Notes: generated by a model from the sequence alone, not told the origin. A stretch of 64,000 nt of DNA from Salinimicrobium tongyeongense (GCF_026109735.1 NZ_CP069620.1:1550001-1614000); one strand, 5' to 3'. Shown: positions 16,395 to 25,519, counted from the stretch's first letter. A program made the numbers and translations.

Positions 16395-17575
16395 AAAGTG
16401 TCAAAAAAGGCATTTTTGGAAGCCTGCTTTTCCTGGCCTTTGCGGTTGGCCTCATCTACTTATTCAATTTTGAATATATTTTTAAAGGCATACAGGCTAC
16501 TTACCTGCAGGGTCACCTTAGCGCCCATATTGATGACCACAAATTCTTCGACAACCGGAAAATTGAAGCCGGAGTGCCCCAGCCCTGGCCGCAGCATAAA
16601 AATTATAACAAATTTCAACTTTCTGAAGCGCTGCGCGAAAAGAATGAAGCCGCCAAAACCATTGCTTTTCTGATCATTAAGAATGACAGCATCTGGCATG
16701 AAAGTTATTCCGAAGAATACGGCCCTCATTCCCGCACCAACTCATTTTCGGTCGCAAAAAGCCTGGTGGCAGCATTGCTTGGAAAAGCCATTTTTGAAGG
16801 TCATATCAAGAGCCTCGACCAACCGGTTGCTGACTTTTTTCCGCAGTTTGATGAAGGTTTGACCCTGCGCCACCTGGTTTCCATGTCATCGGGACTTAAC
16901 TGGGATGAGAGCTACCATAACCCCTTTTCAATGACCATTAAGGCTTATCTCGATGAAAACATAAGGCCCATGATCATGGATCTAAAAGTGGTGGAGCAGC
17001 CGGGAGAAGAATTTAAATATTTGAGCGGGAACACGCAGCTGCTGGCCATGGTACTCGAAAAAGCCACCGGGCAAAATATTTCAGAATATATGAGCGGGAG
17101 CTTCTGGAAACCTCTGGGCATGGAAACTTACGGCCTGTGGCAGCTTGACAGCGAGGAGAGCGGCATGGAAAAGGCTTTTTGCTGTATTGGCTCGAATGCG
17201 CGCGATTTTGCCCGCTTCGGAAAGCTTTACAATGACTTCGGAAAATGGAATGGGAAACAACTGCTCGATTCGGTTTATGTGGCAGCATCCATGCGGCCGC
17301 AGCTGAAGGATTATAGGCATTACGGGCTTGGCATATGGCTGGAAGAATTTAAAGGGCAGGAAGTGTTTTACTTCCGCGGAATTCTGGGGCAGTATGTGAT
17401 CGTACTTCCGAAGAAAAATATCATCATAGTACGTTTGGGGCACGAAGGCGGAGAAGTTCCTGAAGATAAAGAACATCCCAATGATTTTTATTTTTATCTT
17501 GAGGAGGTGTTAAACAGCCTTGAAGCTCATGATCAAGAAAATTTCACTGCGCAACCTGCTGTTCCTGGACATTGA
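16391..17575 (+). CDS. membrane-anchored serine hydrolase (class C beta-lactamase fold)
   Basis: A 394-residue protein with one N-terminal hydrophobic segment (residues 10-26), likely a membrane anchor facing the periplasm. The active-site SxxK is S120-V-A-K123. A YLSGN segment near 215 stands where class C enzymes have their YxN-type motif. Such proteins include esterases, D-amino peptidases and beta-lactamase relatives; its substrate is unknown. The start codons overlie a 16/17 palindrome copy (16402-16418, encoding KKGIFG). The next gene starts inside its last 47 bases. Confidence 0.85.
   Translation: MKSVKKGIFGSLLFLAFAVGLIYLFNFEYIFKGIQATYLQGHLSAHIDDHKFFDNRKIEAGVPQPWPQHKNYNKFQLSEALREKNEAAKTIAFLIIKNDSIWHESYSEEYGPHSRTNSFSVAKSLVAALLGKAIFEGHIKSLDQPVADFFPQFDEGLTLRHLVSMSSGLNWDESYHNPFSMTIKAYLDENIRPMIMDLKVVEQPGEEFKYLSGNTQLLAMVLEKATGQNISEYMSGSFWKPLGMETYGLWQLDSEESGMEKAFCCIGSNARDFARFGKLYNDFGKWNGKQLLDSVYVAASMRPQLKDYRHYGLGIWLEEFKGQEVFYFRGILGQYVIVLPKKNIIIVRLGHEGGEVPEDKEHPNDFYFYLEEVLNSLEAHDQENFTAQPAVPGH
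16402..16418. repeat. dispersed odd palindrome, 16/17 match
   Basis: The sequence differs from CAAAAATGGCATTTTTG only at position 7. It lies in codons 4-10 of the serine hydrolase. Confidence 0.7.
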
Positions 17576-18251
17576 GACAGTGCCCGAAAATGCCACTTTT
17601 GCCGAACTTTCTGAAGAAAAGCAGAAGTTGTGGGAATCAAAATCGCAGTATCTGCGAAAGGATGATTTCACTGCCGAAGAATTTTACGACCGGGCCGGGA
17701 TCTGGGCCGAGTTTGGTAAAATTGTTTGCATCTCTGTAGGATATTTTGCTTTTCAGGGGGAGAAAAGAACTTTTAGAACAACAACCTTCTGCGGGGAGGA
17801 AAAAGAGCTGCTCACGGCTTTTAAGAACCTGCTGGAAAGCCATTTTGGGCGACCTCAACACCTGCTCTGCGCCCATAACGGAAAAGAATTTGACTTCCCG
17901 TACATCGCCAGGAGAATGCTTATTCACCATATGGAACTGCCCAACAAATTGAACCTGTTTGGAAAAAAACCCTGGGAAGTGCCACATTTAGACACGCTCG
18001 AATTGTGGAAGTTTGGCGACCACAAACACTACACCTCGCTAAAACTTCTTTGTAATGTGCTGGGAATACCTTCTCCCAAAGAAGATATTGACGGCAGCCA
18101 GGTGTGCAAGGTGTTTTATGAGGAAAATGACCTTAACAGGATCGTTTCTTATTGCGAGAGAGATGTGGTGGCCATTGCACAGGTGGTTTTGCGGTTAAGG
18201 CAGGAGCCGCTTCTTGAAAGTGATGAGATCATGCACGTGAATATTCCTTAA
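17529..18251 (+). CDS. DEDD-type 3'-5' exonuclease (PolB-like exonuclease domain)
   Basis: A predicted 3'-5' exonuclease of 240 residues (family PF10108 by resemblance). LLFLDIETVPE holds the first catalytic Asp and Glu of motif ExoI, CAHNGKEFDFPYI is ExoII, and SYCERDVVAIAQV is ExoIII with the last Asp. The ATG at 17529 is preferred over an in-frame TTG at 17520, because homologues as I recall them start a few residues before the LFLDIETVP strand. It overlaps the preceding serine hydrolase by 47 bases in another frame. It probably has a role in DNA repair or nucleic acid turnover, but no partner is nearby. Confidence 0.85.
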   Translation: MIKKISLRNLLFLDIETVPENATFAELSEEKQKLWESKSQYLRKDDFTAEEFYDRAGIWAEFGKIVCISVGYFAFQGEKRTFRTTTFCGEEKELLTAFKNLLESHFGRPQHLLCAHNGKEFDFPYIARRMLIHHMELPNKLNLFGKKPWEVPHLDTLELWKFGDHKHYTSLKLLCNVLGIPSPKEDIDGSQVCKVFYEENDLNRIVSYCERDVVAIAQVVLRLRQEPLLESDEIMHVNIP

Positions 18252-18310
18252 GGAACTGTTATTTATCCTGCTGCCTGTCAAAGTTTTAGTATATTTAAGA
18301 TAGAGAGTTT

Positions 18311-18327
18311 CAAAAATGCCATTTTTG
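18311..18327. repeat. dispersed odd palindrome, perfect copy
   Basis: CAAAAATGCCATTTTTG exactly. The symmetry extends to about 25 bases (GTTTC on the left, GAGAC on the right, one mismatch). It is intergenic, between the exonuclease and the DUF6616-like gene. Further copies in the window are listed in the findings. Confidence 0.85.
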
Positions 18328-18364
18328 AGACCCCTTACTGAATGTCTAACCTAACGAACCTGTG

Positions 18365-18727
18365 ATGTATTTATACGTAGAACAATGGAATGTAACCAAA
18401 GACTGGATGGATCTTTCTAAAGAAGATCGTCGCGCCTATATGAATAAAGTGAAAGATGCCATTGCTGAAATGAGCCGTGGCGGTGTTGAAAATGTGGGCT
18501 GGGCCATGAATGACGAACACACCCCTTACAGAAGTGACTACAGGTATTTTGCCATTTGGAAACTGCCAAATCTTGAAGCCGTGGAAAAGTTTGAAGACGG
18601 AATTGAAGAAGCCCACTGGCATAAATATTTTAGCCAGGTAAATACCCGCGGAAAACTGCTTCCTTTAAATGAAGCCATGGATTTTCTTGTGAACCTTGAA
18701 AAACATTCGACTTCTATTCTGGATTAA
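18365..18727 (+). CDS. small conserved hypothetical protein (DUF6616-like)
   Basis: A 120-residue cytosolic protein starting MYLYVEQWNVTKDWMDL. It resembles the DUF6616 family, from memory, with a likely dimeric alpha/beta barrel shape (alternating strands such as YRYFAIWKLPN and helices). There is no signal peptide and no known catalytic motif. The ATG at 18365 is preferred over a GTG directly before it. It stands alone between the exonuclease and a convergent CoA-transferase operon, with a 7 bp hairpin following its stop. Function unknown. Confidence 0.75.
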   Translation: MYLYVEQWNVTKDWMDLSKEDRRAYMNKVKDAIAEMSRGGVENVGWAMNDEHTPYRSDYRYFAIWKLPNLEAVEKFEDGIEEAHWHKYFSQVNTRGKLLPLNEAMDFLVNLEKHSTSILD

Positions 18728-18742
18728 ATTCAAGTGAGCTGC

Positions 18743-18760
18743 AAGGTTTTTTTAAACCTT
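18743..18760 (+). terminator. short hairpin after the small hypothetical gene
   Basis: AAGGTTT and AAACCTT form a 7 bp stem with a TTTT loop, 15 bases after the stop. There is no following T-run. The stronger bidirectional hairpin lies at 18792-18834. Confidence 0.4.
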
Positions 18761-18791
18761 ATAGGTTTGAATGAAGTTTACTTTTCCATAT

Positions 18792-18836
18792 AAAACAGGC
18801 CTGCAGGGATTTGAAAACCTGGCAGGTCTGTTTTTT
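18792..18836. terminator. bidirectional intrinsic terminator between convergent genes
   Basis: The left arm AAAACAGGCCTGCAGG and right arm CCTGGCAGGTCTGTTTT pair with one bulge and one mismatch. Six T follow on the plus strand and four on the minus strand. It sits between the plus-strand hypothetical gene and the minus-strand CoA-transferase subunit B. Its core resembles the hairpin at 11469-11503. Confidence 0.7.
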
Positions 18837-18837
18837 G

Positions 18838-19491
18838 CTATAATTTCATTTCAGGAATTTCCCCGTCTATAATAAGAGTGCCTTCGGTGGCATTTTGAAT
18901 CTCCTCTACACTCACACCGGGAGCTCTTTCGAGCAGTTTAAAGCCTTTTTGGGTTACCTCTATCACCGCGAGGTTAGTCACAATTTTTGTAACACAGCCC
19001 ACCCCCGTGAGCGGCAGGGAACATTTTTTTAGCAGCTTTGACTCCCCCGCACGATTGGTGTGCATCATGGCCACAATAATATTTTCGGCACTTGCAACAA
19101 GGTCCATTGCGCCGCCCATTCCTTTAACCATTTTCCCCGGGATCTTCCAGTTGGCAATGTCGCCGTTTTCGGCTACTTCCATAGCCCCGAGAATGGTGAG
19201 GTCTACGTGCTGCCCTCTTATCATGCCAAAGCTCATAGCCGAATCAAAATAACTGGCTCCGGGCAAAGCGGTAATGGTTTGTTTCCCGGCGTTAATAAGA
19301 TCGGGGTCTTCTTCACCTTCAAAAGGAAAAGGCCCCATGCCCAGAATACCATTTTCACTTTGAAACTCTACCTCTATATCGTCTCGCACAAAATTGGCCA
19401 CCAAAGTGGGAATACCAATCCCCAGGTTGACGTAGTAGCCGTCTTTTACTTCCTGTGCTATTCTTTTTGCTATTCCGTTTTTATCTAACAT
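18838..19491 (-). CDS. scoB: 3-oxoacid CoA-transferase subunit B
   Basis: The beta subunit of succinyl-CoA:3-ketoacid CoA-transferase, 217 residues. It moves CoA from succinyl-CoA to acetoacetate (or a related 3-oxoacid) for ketone body and amino acid catabolism. SENGILGMG contains the catalytic Glu that forms the enzyme-CoA thioester, and GGAMDLV is the usual glycine-rich segment. The start MLDKNGIAKRIAQEV is typical. Subunit A lies just upstream on the same strand with 43 bases between, so they form an operon and a heteromeric enzyme. Confidence 0.92.
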   Translation of the reverse strand: MLDKNGIAKRIAQEVKDGYYVNLGIGIPTLVANFVRDDIEVEFQSENGILGMGPFPFEGEEDPDLINAGKQTITALPGASYFDSAMSFGMIRGQHVDLTILGAMEVAENGDIANWKIPGKMVKGMGGAMDLVASAENIIVAMMHTNRAGESKLLKKCSLPLTGVGCVTKIVTNLAVIEVTQKGFKLLERAPGVSVEEIQNATEGTLIIDGEIPEMKL

Positions 19492-19534
19492 TTTGTCTAA
19501 TTTGAAGATTGAGCCCCAAACCCACAGAGGGGGC

Positions 19535-20242
19535 TTAAAGTGATTCTTTTTGTCTTACCGTTCGCTGTTCAATCCGCTTCTCGTAATCTTTCCCCTGGAA
19601 AATCCTTTGTACAAAAATTCCGGGAATGTGAATCTGGTTGGGGTCGAGTTCACCGGGTTCTACCAGCTCCTCGACTTCGGCTACCGTAATTGTAGCGGCA
19701 CCACACATTACCGGGTTAAAATTCCTGGCTGTTCCTTTAAAAATGAGGTTTCCGGCTTTGTCTCCTTTCCATGCTTTTACAAAGGCAAAATCGGCTTTAT
19801 AGGCTTCTTCAAGCACGTACATCTTGCCGTTGAATTCTCGGGTTTCCTTGCCCATGGCCACCTCGGTGCCGTAACCGGCAGGAGTATAGATGGCAGGAAA
19901 GCCCTGCTGTGCTGCCTGGCATTTGGCTGCCAGAGTGCCCTGGGGCGTGAGTTCAACTTCAAGTTCTCCGCTTAACATTTGCCGCTCAAATTCGGCATTC
20001 TCCCCCACGTAAGAAGAGATCATTTTATCTATTTGTTTCTTCTGAAGCAGCAGGCCAAGACCAAAATCGTCTACCCCCGCATTATTGGAAATACAGGTGA
20101 GCTTCTTCAGGTTGAGACGAACAAGTTCAGAAATGGCATTTTCGGGAATTCCGCTTAACCCGAATCCTCCCAGCATGAAAGTCATTCCATCATGAACCCC
20201 TTCGAGTGCTTCAGTAACATTCTGTACAGTTTTATTGATCAT
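19535..20242 (-). CDS. scoA: 3-oxoacid CoA-transferase subunit A
   Basis: The alpha subunit of the CoA-transferase, 235 residues. [13 protein letters not shown] near the N-terminus is the CoA-binding glycine-rich signature, and [11 protein letters not shown] follows in the middle. It is transcribed with scoB. The strong hairpin at 20271-20305 separates it from PBP1A upstream. A TATTTTTC lies about 20 bases before the start on the minus strand and could be its -7 element with one mismatch. Residues AISE near 37-40 are encoded by a 15/17 palindrome copy (20128-20144). Confidence 0.92.
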   Translation of the reverse strand: MINKTVQNVTEALEGVHDGMTFMLGGFGLSGIPENAISELVRLNLKKLTCISNNAGVDDFGLGLLLQKKQIDKMISSYVGENAEFERQMLSGELEVELTPQGTLAAKCQAAQQGFPAIYTPAGYGTEVAMGKETREFNGKMYVLEEAYKADFAFVKAWKGDKAGNLIFKGTARNFNPVMCGAATITVAEVEELVEPGELDPNQIHIPGIFVQRIFQGKDYEKRIEQRTVRQKESL

Positions 20243-20270
20243 TGTTGATGGTTTTATTCCGAAAAATACG

Positions 20271-20305
20271 AAAAAATAAGGGCCCTTCGTAATATGAAGG
20301 GCCCT
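20271..20305 (-). terminator. intrinsic terminator of the GldH-PBP1A operon
   Basis: AGGGCCCTTC (20279-20288) and GAAGGGCCCT (20296-20305) form a perfect 10 bp stem. On the minus strand it is followed by TTATTTTTT, ending the transcript that leaves the PBP1A gene. Confidence 0.85.
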
Positions 20306-20338
20306 CTGTTACATTTTTCGTAATGAAAACGCTATTTT

Positions 20339-22684
20339 TTAAAAATCCAGCTCATCGGGAAGCCGGTCTTCCTCCTCGCTTTCATCAACTCCATAAGAAC
20401 TGCAATCGGTTCTAATAGTCACAACTTCGGGTCTCGGGAACGGCCCTTTTGCCACATTCAGCTCCTTATCGTTGTACACCTTCTTCATGTAGATTCCCCA
20501 GATTGGCAATGCCATGGCGGCACCCTGCCCATACCTTATTGAGGGAAAATGCACTGCCCGGTCTTCGGCCCCCACCCAAACTCCGGTGGCGAGGTTTGGC
20601 ACCATCCCAATAAACCAGCCGTCACTCTGGTTTTGAGTGGTCCCGGTCTTACCTGCAATAGGAACTTCTTCCCTGTTGAAATTATACGGGTAACCGGTAA
20701 CCACACTTTTGTAATACGGATCGTTTACCGCCCAGTTGCCTCTCAACCTCGTTCCCGAACCATACTGTGTGACCCCTTCAAGCAGGTTCACGGTAACGTA
20801 GGCAGTTTCTTTGCTTATCACATCACGGGTTTCGGGCACATGCTGATAGAGAATGGTCCCGTTCTTATCTTCAATACGGGTCACGATCACCGGCTTCACA
20901 TACACCCCTTCATTGACAAAGGTACTGTATGCCGAAACCATTTCGAACACACTAAGATCGGCTGTTCCAAGGGCGATGGAAGGAACTTCAGGAATATTTT
21001 GGGTGTCAATACCCAGTTTTTCAACAAGATCTATCACCGGTTTGGGGCCAGTGCGGTCTATCAACCTGGCCGTTACCGTGTTGATAGACTCGGCAAGACC
21101 TTCCTTAAGGCTTACCATTCCTATATAGTCATCGTCTTTCCCCCCACTGTTTCGGGGAGTCCAGTCGTTTTGGTTTCCGTGTTTTCCGGCTTCAATGGTG
21201 TGAAGGCTTTTTGGCAAAGTATCACAGGGCGAAAGGTGCAACTGGTCTATGGCCGTAGCGTATACAAAGGGTTTAAATGTAGAACCTACCTGTCTCCTGC
21301 CCTGTTTTACGTGATCGTATTTAAAGTGTTTAAAGTTGGTACCTCCTACCCAGGCTTTTACCTCACCTGTTTGCGGGGTCATAGACATCATCCCGGCCTG
21401 GAAGAACGATTTGTAGTAGAAAATTGAATCTCTTGGTGTCATGGTAGTATCTATGTTGCCTTTCCATGAGAACACTTCCATTTGCGTAGGGGTATCAAAA
21501 GACTTAATAACTTCCTCCTTTGAAAGGCCTTTTTCCCTTAAAACTCTCCAACGCTCACTGCGGCGCATGGCATCAGAAATGATTTTCCCTACCTCATCTT
21601 GTGAAATATCCCTGAATGGCGCTGTTTTGTTGTTCCTGTTTTGCCTGTTGAATTCCTTTTGCAGATTTGCAATATGCATTTGCACCGCTTCTTCGGCATA
21701 TTCCTGCATGCGGCTGTCAATGCTGGTGTAGATCTTTAATCCGTCGCGGTAGATGTTGTATTTTCCACCGTCGGGTTTTGGGTTTTCTTCGATCCATTCT
21801 TTCATGAATCCCTGAAGGTACACCCTGAAATAGGTCGCTACCCCCTCGTCATGACCCTGCGGGGAAAATTTGATCTGCAACGGCAGCTGTTGTAAGGAAT
21901 CTTCTTCAGCTTCCGTGATATAATCGTTAGCCTCCATCTGGCTAAGCACCACATTGCGACGCTGCAGAGAATTCTCTTTGAACTGCTCTTTTTGAGGGTT
22001 GTATAAAATAGGGTTTTTAAGCATGGCTACAAGAACCGCAGCTTCCTCTACATTGAGGTCTTTAGGCTCTTTATTGAAATAGATCTTGGCCGCCGACCTC
22101 ACCCCGACCGCCTGGTACAGGAAGTCGTATTTGTTGAGGTACATGGTGATGATCTCTTCTTTAGTGTACTGTCGCTCCAGGCGGGTGGCAATGATCCACT
22201 CCTTTACCTTTTGAATTCCGCGGGAGAGCGGATTTCGGGAAACATTATCGGTAAAAAGAAGCTTTGCCAGCTGCTGGGTGATGGTACTGGCTCCTCCCCT
22301 TTTCCCAAGAAAAACCGCAGCGCGCAAAGTTCCGCGCGCGTCTATGCCCGAATGTTCATAGAAACGTTCATCTTCGGTGGCCACCAGAGCGTCTATAAGA
22401 TGTTGGGGCAGGTCTTCATACTTTACCGGCGTGCGGTTCTCGTTATAGTATTTCCCAAGGGTTTCCCCGTCTGAAGAAAAAATTTCCGTAGCCAGGTTTG
22501 TCTCGGGGTTTTCAAGTTCTTCAAAAGTGGGCATGGGGCCAAAAACTCCCCAGCTTGCCAGCAGGAAAAGGAGTACTACAGCAGAAATCCCCAATGCGAA
22601 AATTGACCAGAACCAGGTTTTATAACGGCCGTATTCTTTTCTTTTAGCCGCTTCTTTATTTGCTTTCCCAGATGTTTTTGCCAT
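20339..22684 (-). CDS. class A penicillin-binding protein 1A
   Basis: A bifunctional peptidoglycan synthase, 781 residues, anchored by one helix (about 27-48) with the catalytic part in the periplasm. The glycosyltransferase domain has EDERFYEHSGID with catalytic E104, then GGASTITQQLAK. The transpeptidase domain has SxxK in GSTFKPF, SxN in ESINTV and KTGTTQNQSDG. It polymerises and cross-links lipid II. It follows gldH with 3 bases between and ricT before that, an arrangement I recall as common in Flavobacteriaceae. The end of the protein is acidic (ESEEEDRLPDELDF). Confidence 0.95.
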   Translation of the reverse strand: MAKTSGKANKEAAKRKEYGRYKTWFWSIFALGISAVVLLFLLASWGVFGPMPTFEELENPETNLATEIFSSDGETLGKYYNENRTPVKYEDLPQHLIDALVATEDERFYEHSGIDARGTLRAAVFLGKRGGASTITQQLAKLLFTDNVSRNPLSRGIQKVKEWIIATRLERQYTKEEIITMYLNKYDFLYQAVGVRSAAKIYFNKEPKDLNVEEAAVLVAMLKNPILYNPQKEQFKENSLQRRNVVLSQMEANDYITEAEEDSLQQLPLQIKFSPQGHDEGVATYFRVYLQGFMKEWIEENPKPDGGKYNIYRDGLKIYTSIDSRMQEYAEEAVQMHIANLQKEFNRQNRNNKTAPFRDISQDEVGKIISDAMRRSERWRVLREKGLSKEEVIKSFDTPTQMEVFSWKGNIDTTMTPRDSIFYYKSFFQAGMMSMTPQTGEVKAWVGGTNFKHFKYDHVKQGRRQVGSTFKPFVYATAIDQLHLSPCDTLPKSLHTIEAGKHGNQNDWTPRNSGGKDDDYIGMVSLKEGLAESINTVTARLIDRTGPKPVIDLVEKLGIDTQNIPEVPSIALGTADLSVFEMVSAYSTFVNEGVYVKPVIVTRIEDKNGTILYQHVPETRDVISKETAYVTVNLLEGVTQYGSGTRLRGNWAVNDPYYKSVVTGYPYNFNREEVPIAGKTGTTQNQSDGWFIGMVPNLATGVWVGAEDRAVHFPSIRYGQGAAMALPIWGIYMKKVYNDKELNVAKGPFPRPEVVTIRTDCSSYGVDESEEEDRLPDELDF

Positions 22685-22687
22685 CTA

Positions 22688-23185
22688 TTATTGTTGTTGT
22701 TTAATGTCTTCTATTCTAAAACCAACCTCTGTTACACCTTCAAGGTTTTTAATGCCCTGTATGCTGTCGCGCCTGCGCATGGCCTGCTGTACAGTCACCA
22801 GATATTCACCTGTCTCATTAAACCTGAAGTTCTCTTTATACCAGAGCCTGCTTTCCTTTACATCACCAAAGCCTGTGCCAAGCCATTCTCCCGAAGGTGC
22901 AGCCATCTCATATTGAAGGGTATCGCTTATCACCTTCCCGTTTGGAAAGTTTAACTCGGTTATTAAATAAATATTGCTGAAGTTGTACTTCGAATTATTC
23001 CTGAGGTTGATAAAAAGGTTGTATTGTTTAAGCGTATCGGGCGCTTCAAATCTGAAACCGATAACAGAATCTCTTTGCCATTCCCCGTCGGGTATGGATT
23101 CATACCTGTCAAAAACCCTTTTTTCATCACAGGACGCAAAAAGTAAAAGTCCCAAAAAGAGCAAAAAAGCCGGTCTTTTATCCAT
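22688..23185 (-). CDS. gldH: gliding motility lipoprotein GldH
   Basis: An outer-envelope lipoprotein needed for gliding motility in Flavobacterium johnsoniae. From the ATG at 23185 it has 165 residues, with a lipoprotein signal FLLFLGLLLFASC (Cys at 19). A longer in-frame start at 23251 lies inside ricT and would hide the signal. The rest is a beta-rich domain with FRFEAPDTLKQYNLFINLRN. Its start overlaps the ricT stop by 8 bases. No gliding adhesin genes are in the window, but sprE (47768-50299) is a second gliding/T9SS gene. Confidence 0.88.
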   Translation of the reverse strand: MDKRPAFLLFLGLLLFASCDEKRVFDRYESIPDGEWQRDSVIGFRFEAPDTLKQYNLFINLRNNSKYNFSNIYLITELNFPNGKVISDTLQYEMAAPSGEWLGTGFGDVKESRLWYKENFRFNETGEYLVTVQQAMRRRDSIQGIKNLEGVTEVGFRIEDIKQQQ

Positions 23186-24332
23186 CCTTCTTAGGTTTTC
23201 TCTTTTTGCGTTTGCTCTTGCGTTTTTTCTTGCCGCTTCCCTTAGTATCAAAACGCGTAAGGCTATCCTGCCCCACCACGTTGTGGTAATCTGGTTTTTC
23301 TTCCTGCTGCAGTTCTACGGCGTATTCTTCAAGGCTGTTGACCGGTTCCTTTTTGGAATTTGCCTTGATGATCTTGTTTGCCTGTTCTACCGTAAGCGTG
23401 TGCCAGTTGCTCCAGTCGCCTTCATAAGCATACCAAAGTAAACCTTTAAAAATGTCAATTTTTTGACACACTGCAGTACCTTTCTTGGTATGCAGCTTCA
23501 CTTCTGTCTTCGGAAAGTCTTTTAGCGCGTCAAGATAGGTGTCGAGTTCGTAATTGAGGCAACATTTCAGCTTTCCGCATTGACCCGCCAGCTTCTGGGG
23601 GTTCAATGAGAGCTGCTGATATCTCGCTGCGGAAGTATTTACACTTCGGAAGTCTGTCAACCAGGTTGAACAGCACAATTCCCTTCCGCAGGAACCAATT
23701 CCTCCCAAGCGGGAAGCTTCCTGCCTGAAGCCTATCTGCCGCATTTCAATTCTCGTGTTGAACTCGCGCGCAAATTCTTTGATGAGCTGCCTGAAATCTA
23801 CCCTTTCTTCCGCAGTATAATAAAAAGTGGCTTTTGAAGCATCTCCCTGGAATTCGATATCGCTAATCTTCATTTGAAGGTTAAGCCGAATGGCGATCTC
23901 CCGGGCGCGTACCTTCATTTTTTCTTCCCGCTCCCTGGCCTCCTGCCAAATATCTATATCGCGCTGGGTAGCTTTGCGGTACACCTTGAGCACCTCATTG
24001 CTGTCCTGCCGCACCTTTTTCTTCTTCATTTGCACGCGCACAAGCTCGCCCACAAGGGAAACCACGCCCACGTCGTGGCCGGGAGCGGCCTCGGTGGCCA
24101 CCACATCGCCAATGCTAAGGCTCAAATTGTCTGAATTCTTAAAAAAGTGTTTCCGCCCGTTCTTAAAACGCACTTCCACTATATTGAAAGGCTCCATTCC
24201 CTGCGGAAGGGCCATGTTTGATAACCAGTCGAACACCGAGAGCTTGTTACAGCCATCGGTGCCGCAGGTACCGTTGTTCTTACATCCTTTGGGCTGACCG
24301 TCTTTGCCGGTCGAGCAACTGTTACATCCCAT
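23178..24332 (-). CDS. ricT: RicT/PSP1-domain regulatory iron-sulfur protein
   Basis: A 384-residue PSP1-domain protein related to Bacillus RicT (YaaT), which joins a complex controlling RNA processing and phosphorelay. The N-terminal 30 residues are Cys-rich (CNSC, CGTDGC), unlike shorter homologues. The PSP1 core contains FRQEASRLGGIGSCGRELCC and QCGKLKCCLNYE, whose paired cysteines likely bind a metal or Fe-S cluster. The C-terminal 50 residues are a Lys-rich basic tail (KGSGKKKRKSKRKKRK), possibly for RNA binding. It is the first gene of ricT-gldH-PBP1A. Why it is coupled with envelope genes is not clear. Confidence 0.87.
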   Translation of the reverse strand: MGCNSCSTGKDGQPKGCKNNGTCGTDGCNKLSVFDWLSNMALPQGMEPFNIVEVRFKNGRKHFFKNSDNLSLSIGDVVATEAAPGHDVGVVSLVGELVRVQMKKKKVRQDSNEVLKVYRKATQRDIDIWQEAREREEKMKVRAREIAIRLNLQMKISDIEFQGDASKATFYYTAEERVDFRQLIKEFAREFNTRIEMRQIGFRQEASRLGGIGSCGRELCCSTWLTDFRSVNTSAARYQQLSLNPQKLAGQCGKLKCCLNYELDTYLDALKDFPKTEVKLHTKKGTAVCQKIDIFKGLLWYAYEGDWSNWHTLTVEQANKIIKANSKKEPVNSLEEYAVELQQEEKPDYHNVVGQDSLTRFDTKGSGKKKRKSKRKKRKPKKDG

Positions 24333-24452
24333 AATCTATATATTGAAATCCTGGAGACAGGAAATTATCCCCTTTCCGGATTGAATCTTAATTAAAAACT
24401 AATGAGGTAAATATACCATTATTTATGGAACGCACTCTTGAGAAACTAATTG

Positions 24453-25484
24453 TCAATTCTTGTACTTAAGTACTTCAGAACGGCCTTTTTTGAAGATCTT
24501 GTTGCTGTTACCCCTGCCTTTTCTCAAAGCTTTTTGTTCTTCGTAAGGCAGTGCAGCAATCTCCTGGCATTCTGAAGAACAGCAGCTGCTCATCTTCTCT
24601 GCACACTCGTCACACTGAATGAACAAAAGGTGACAGGCTTCATTGGCACAATTCACGTGGGTATCACAGGGTTTACCACATTGGTGGCAATTAGAAATCA
24701 CGTCTTCACTAATGCGTTCTCCCCGGCGGTGGTCAAACACAAAGTTCTTTCCCAGGAATTTATTTTCGAGCTTCAGGTTTTGTACCTGGCGGGCGTATTC
24801 AATAATTCCGCCTTCAAGCTGGTACACCTTTTTAAAACCTTTGTGCTTGTAATAGGCACTGGCCTTTTCACAGCGAATTCCGCCGGTACAGTACATCACC
24901 AGGTTCTTGTCTTCCTTGTGATCCTGAATATCTTTTTCAATGATGTCAAGACTGTCCCTAAAGGTATCAACGTCGGGCGTCATGGCGCCTTTAAAATGCC
25001 CAATTTCACTCTCGTAATGGTTTCGCATGTCTACGAGTATGGTGTTTGGATCATCAAGCAGTGCATTGAAAGCTTTTGCATCAACGTGAACTCCTTTATT
25101 GGTCACATCAAAAGTGGCATCATTAAGACCATCGGCCAAAATCTTATCGCGAACCTTCACCTTCAGCTTCAGGAAGGATTTGATATCGTGTTCTATGGCA
25201 ATGTTGAGGCGAACATTCTCAAGGAAGTAAATCCCATCAAGGAATTCTTTAAATTTCCCGAAGTTTTTTGCGGGAACAGAGAGCTGGGCGTTGATTCCCT
25301 CGTGAGCCACGTAGATTCTTCCCAGCACCTCCATCTGGTCCCAGGCTACAAAGAGGTGGTTGCGGAAAAGCTGCGGGTTCCCAATCTTGGCATATTGATA
25401 GAAAGAGAGCGTAAGCCGGTCTTCCCCGGCCTCCTCAAGTAGTGCTTCCCTTTCTTTAGCGCTTAATTTATTGTACAGTTGCAT
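24453..25484 (-). CDS. trhO: tRNA uridine(34) hydroxylase TrhO (rhodanese-related)
   Basis: Uses oxygen to form 5-hydroxyuridine at the tRNA wobble position. It has 343 residues: an N-terminal YceA-like domain (YVAHEGINAQLSVP), a rhodanese domain ending in CTGGIRCEKA with the active Cys, and a Cys-rich tail (CHQCGKPCDTHVNC, CCSSEC) likely binding zinc. Its start follows a perfect -7 element, TATCTTTG on the minus strand (25520-25527), 35 bases upstream. It is divergent from recA across a 372-base gap. Confidence 0.92.
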   Translation of the reverse strand: MQLYNKLSAKEREALLEEAGEDRLTLSFYQYAKIGNPQLFRNHLFVAWDQMEVLGRIYVAHEGINAQLSVPAKNFGKFKEFLDGIYFLENVRLNIAIEHDIKSFLKLKVKVRDKILADGLNDATFDVTNKGVHVDAKAFNALLDDPNTILVDMRNHYESEIGHFKGAMTPDVDTFRDSLDIIEKDIQDHKEDKNLVMYCTGGIRCEKASAYYKHKGFKKVYQLEGGIIEYARQVQNLKLENKFLGKNFVFDHRRGERISEDVISNCHQCGKPCDTHVNCANEACHLLFIQCDECAEKMSSCCSSECQEIAALPYEEQKALRKGRGNSNKIFKKGRSEVLKYKN

Positions 25485-25519
25485 GCTATACTAACGATTT
25501 AAGGTTAAAGAATTTTGCG

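Noticed and set aside
20549-21427. 292-residue plus-strand frame opposite PBP1A
   Set aside because: It lies wholly antisense to a clear PBP1A transpeptidase domain, has no recognisable motif and an unnatural composition.
24630-25442. 270-residue plus-strand frame opposite trhO
   Set aside because: It is a shadow of the trhO codons; the minus-strand protein has all family motifs.
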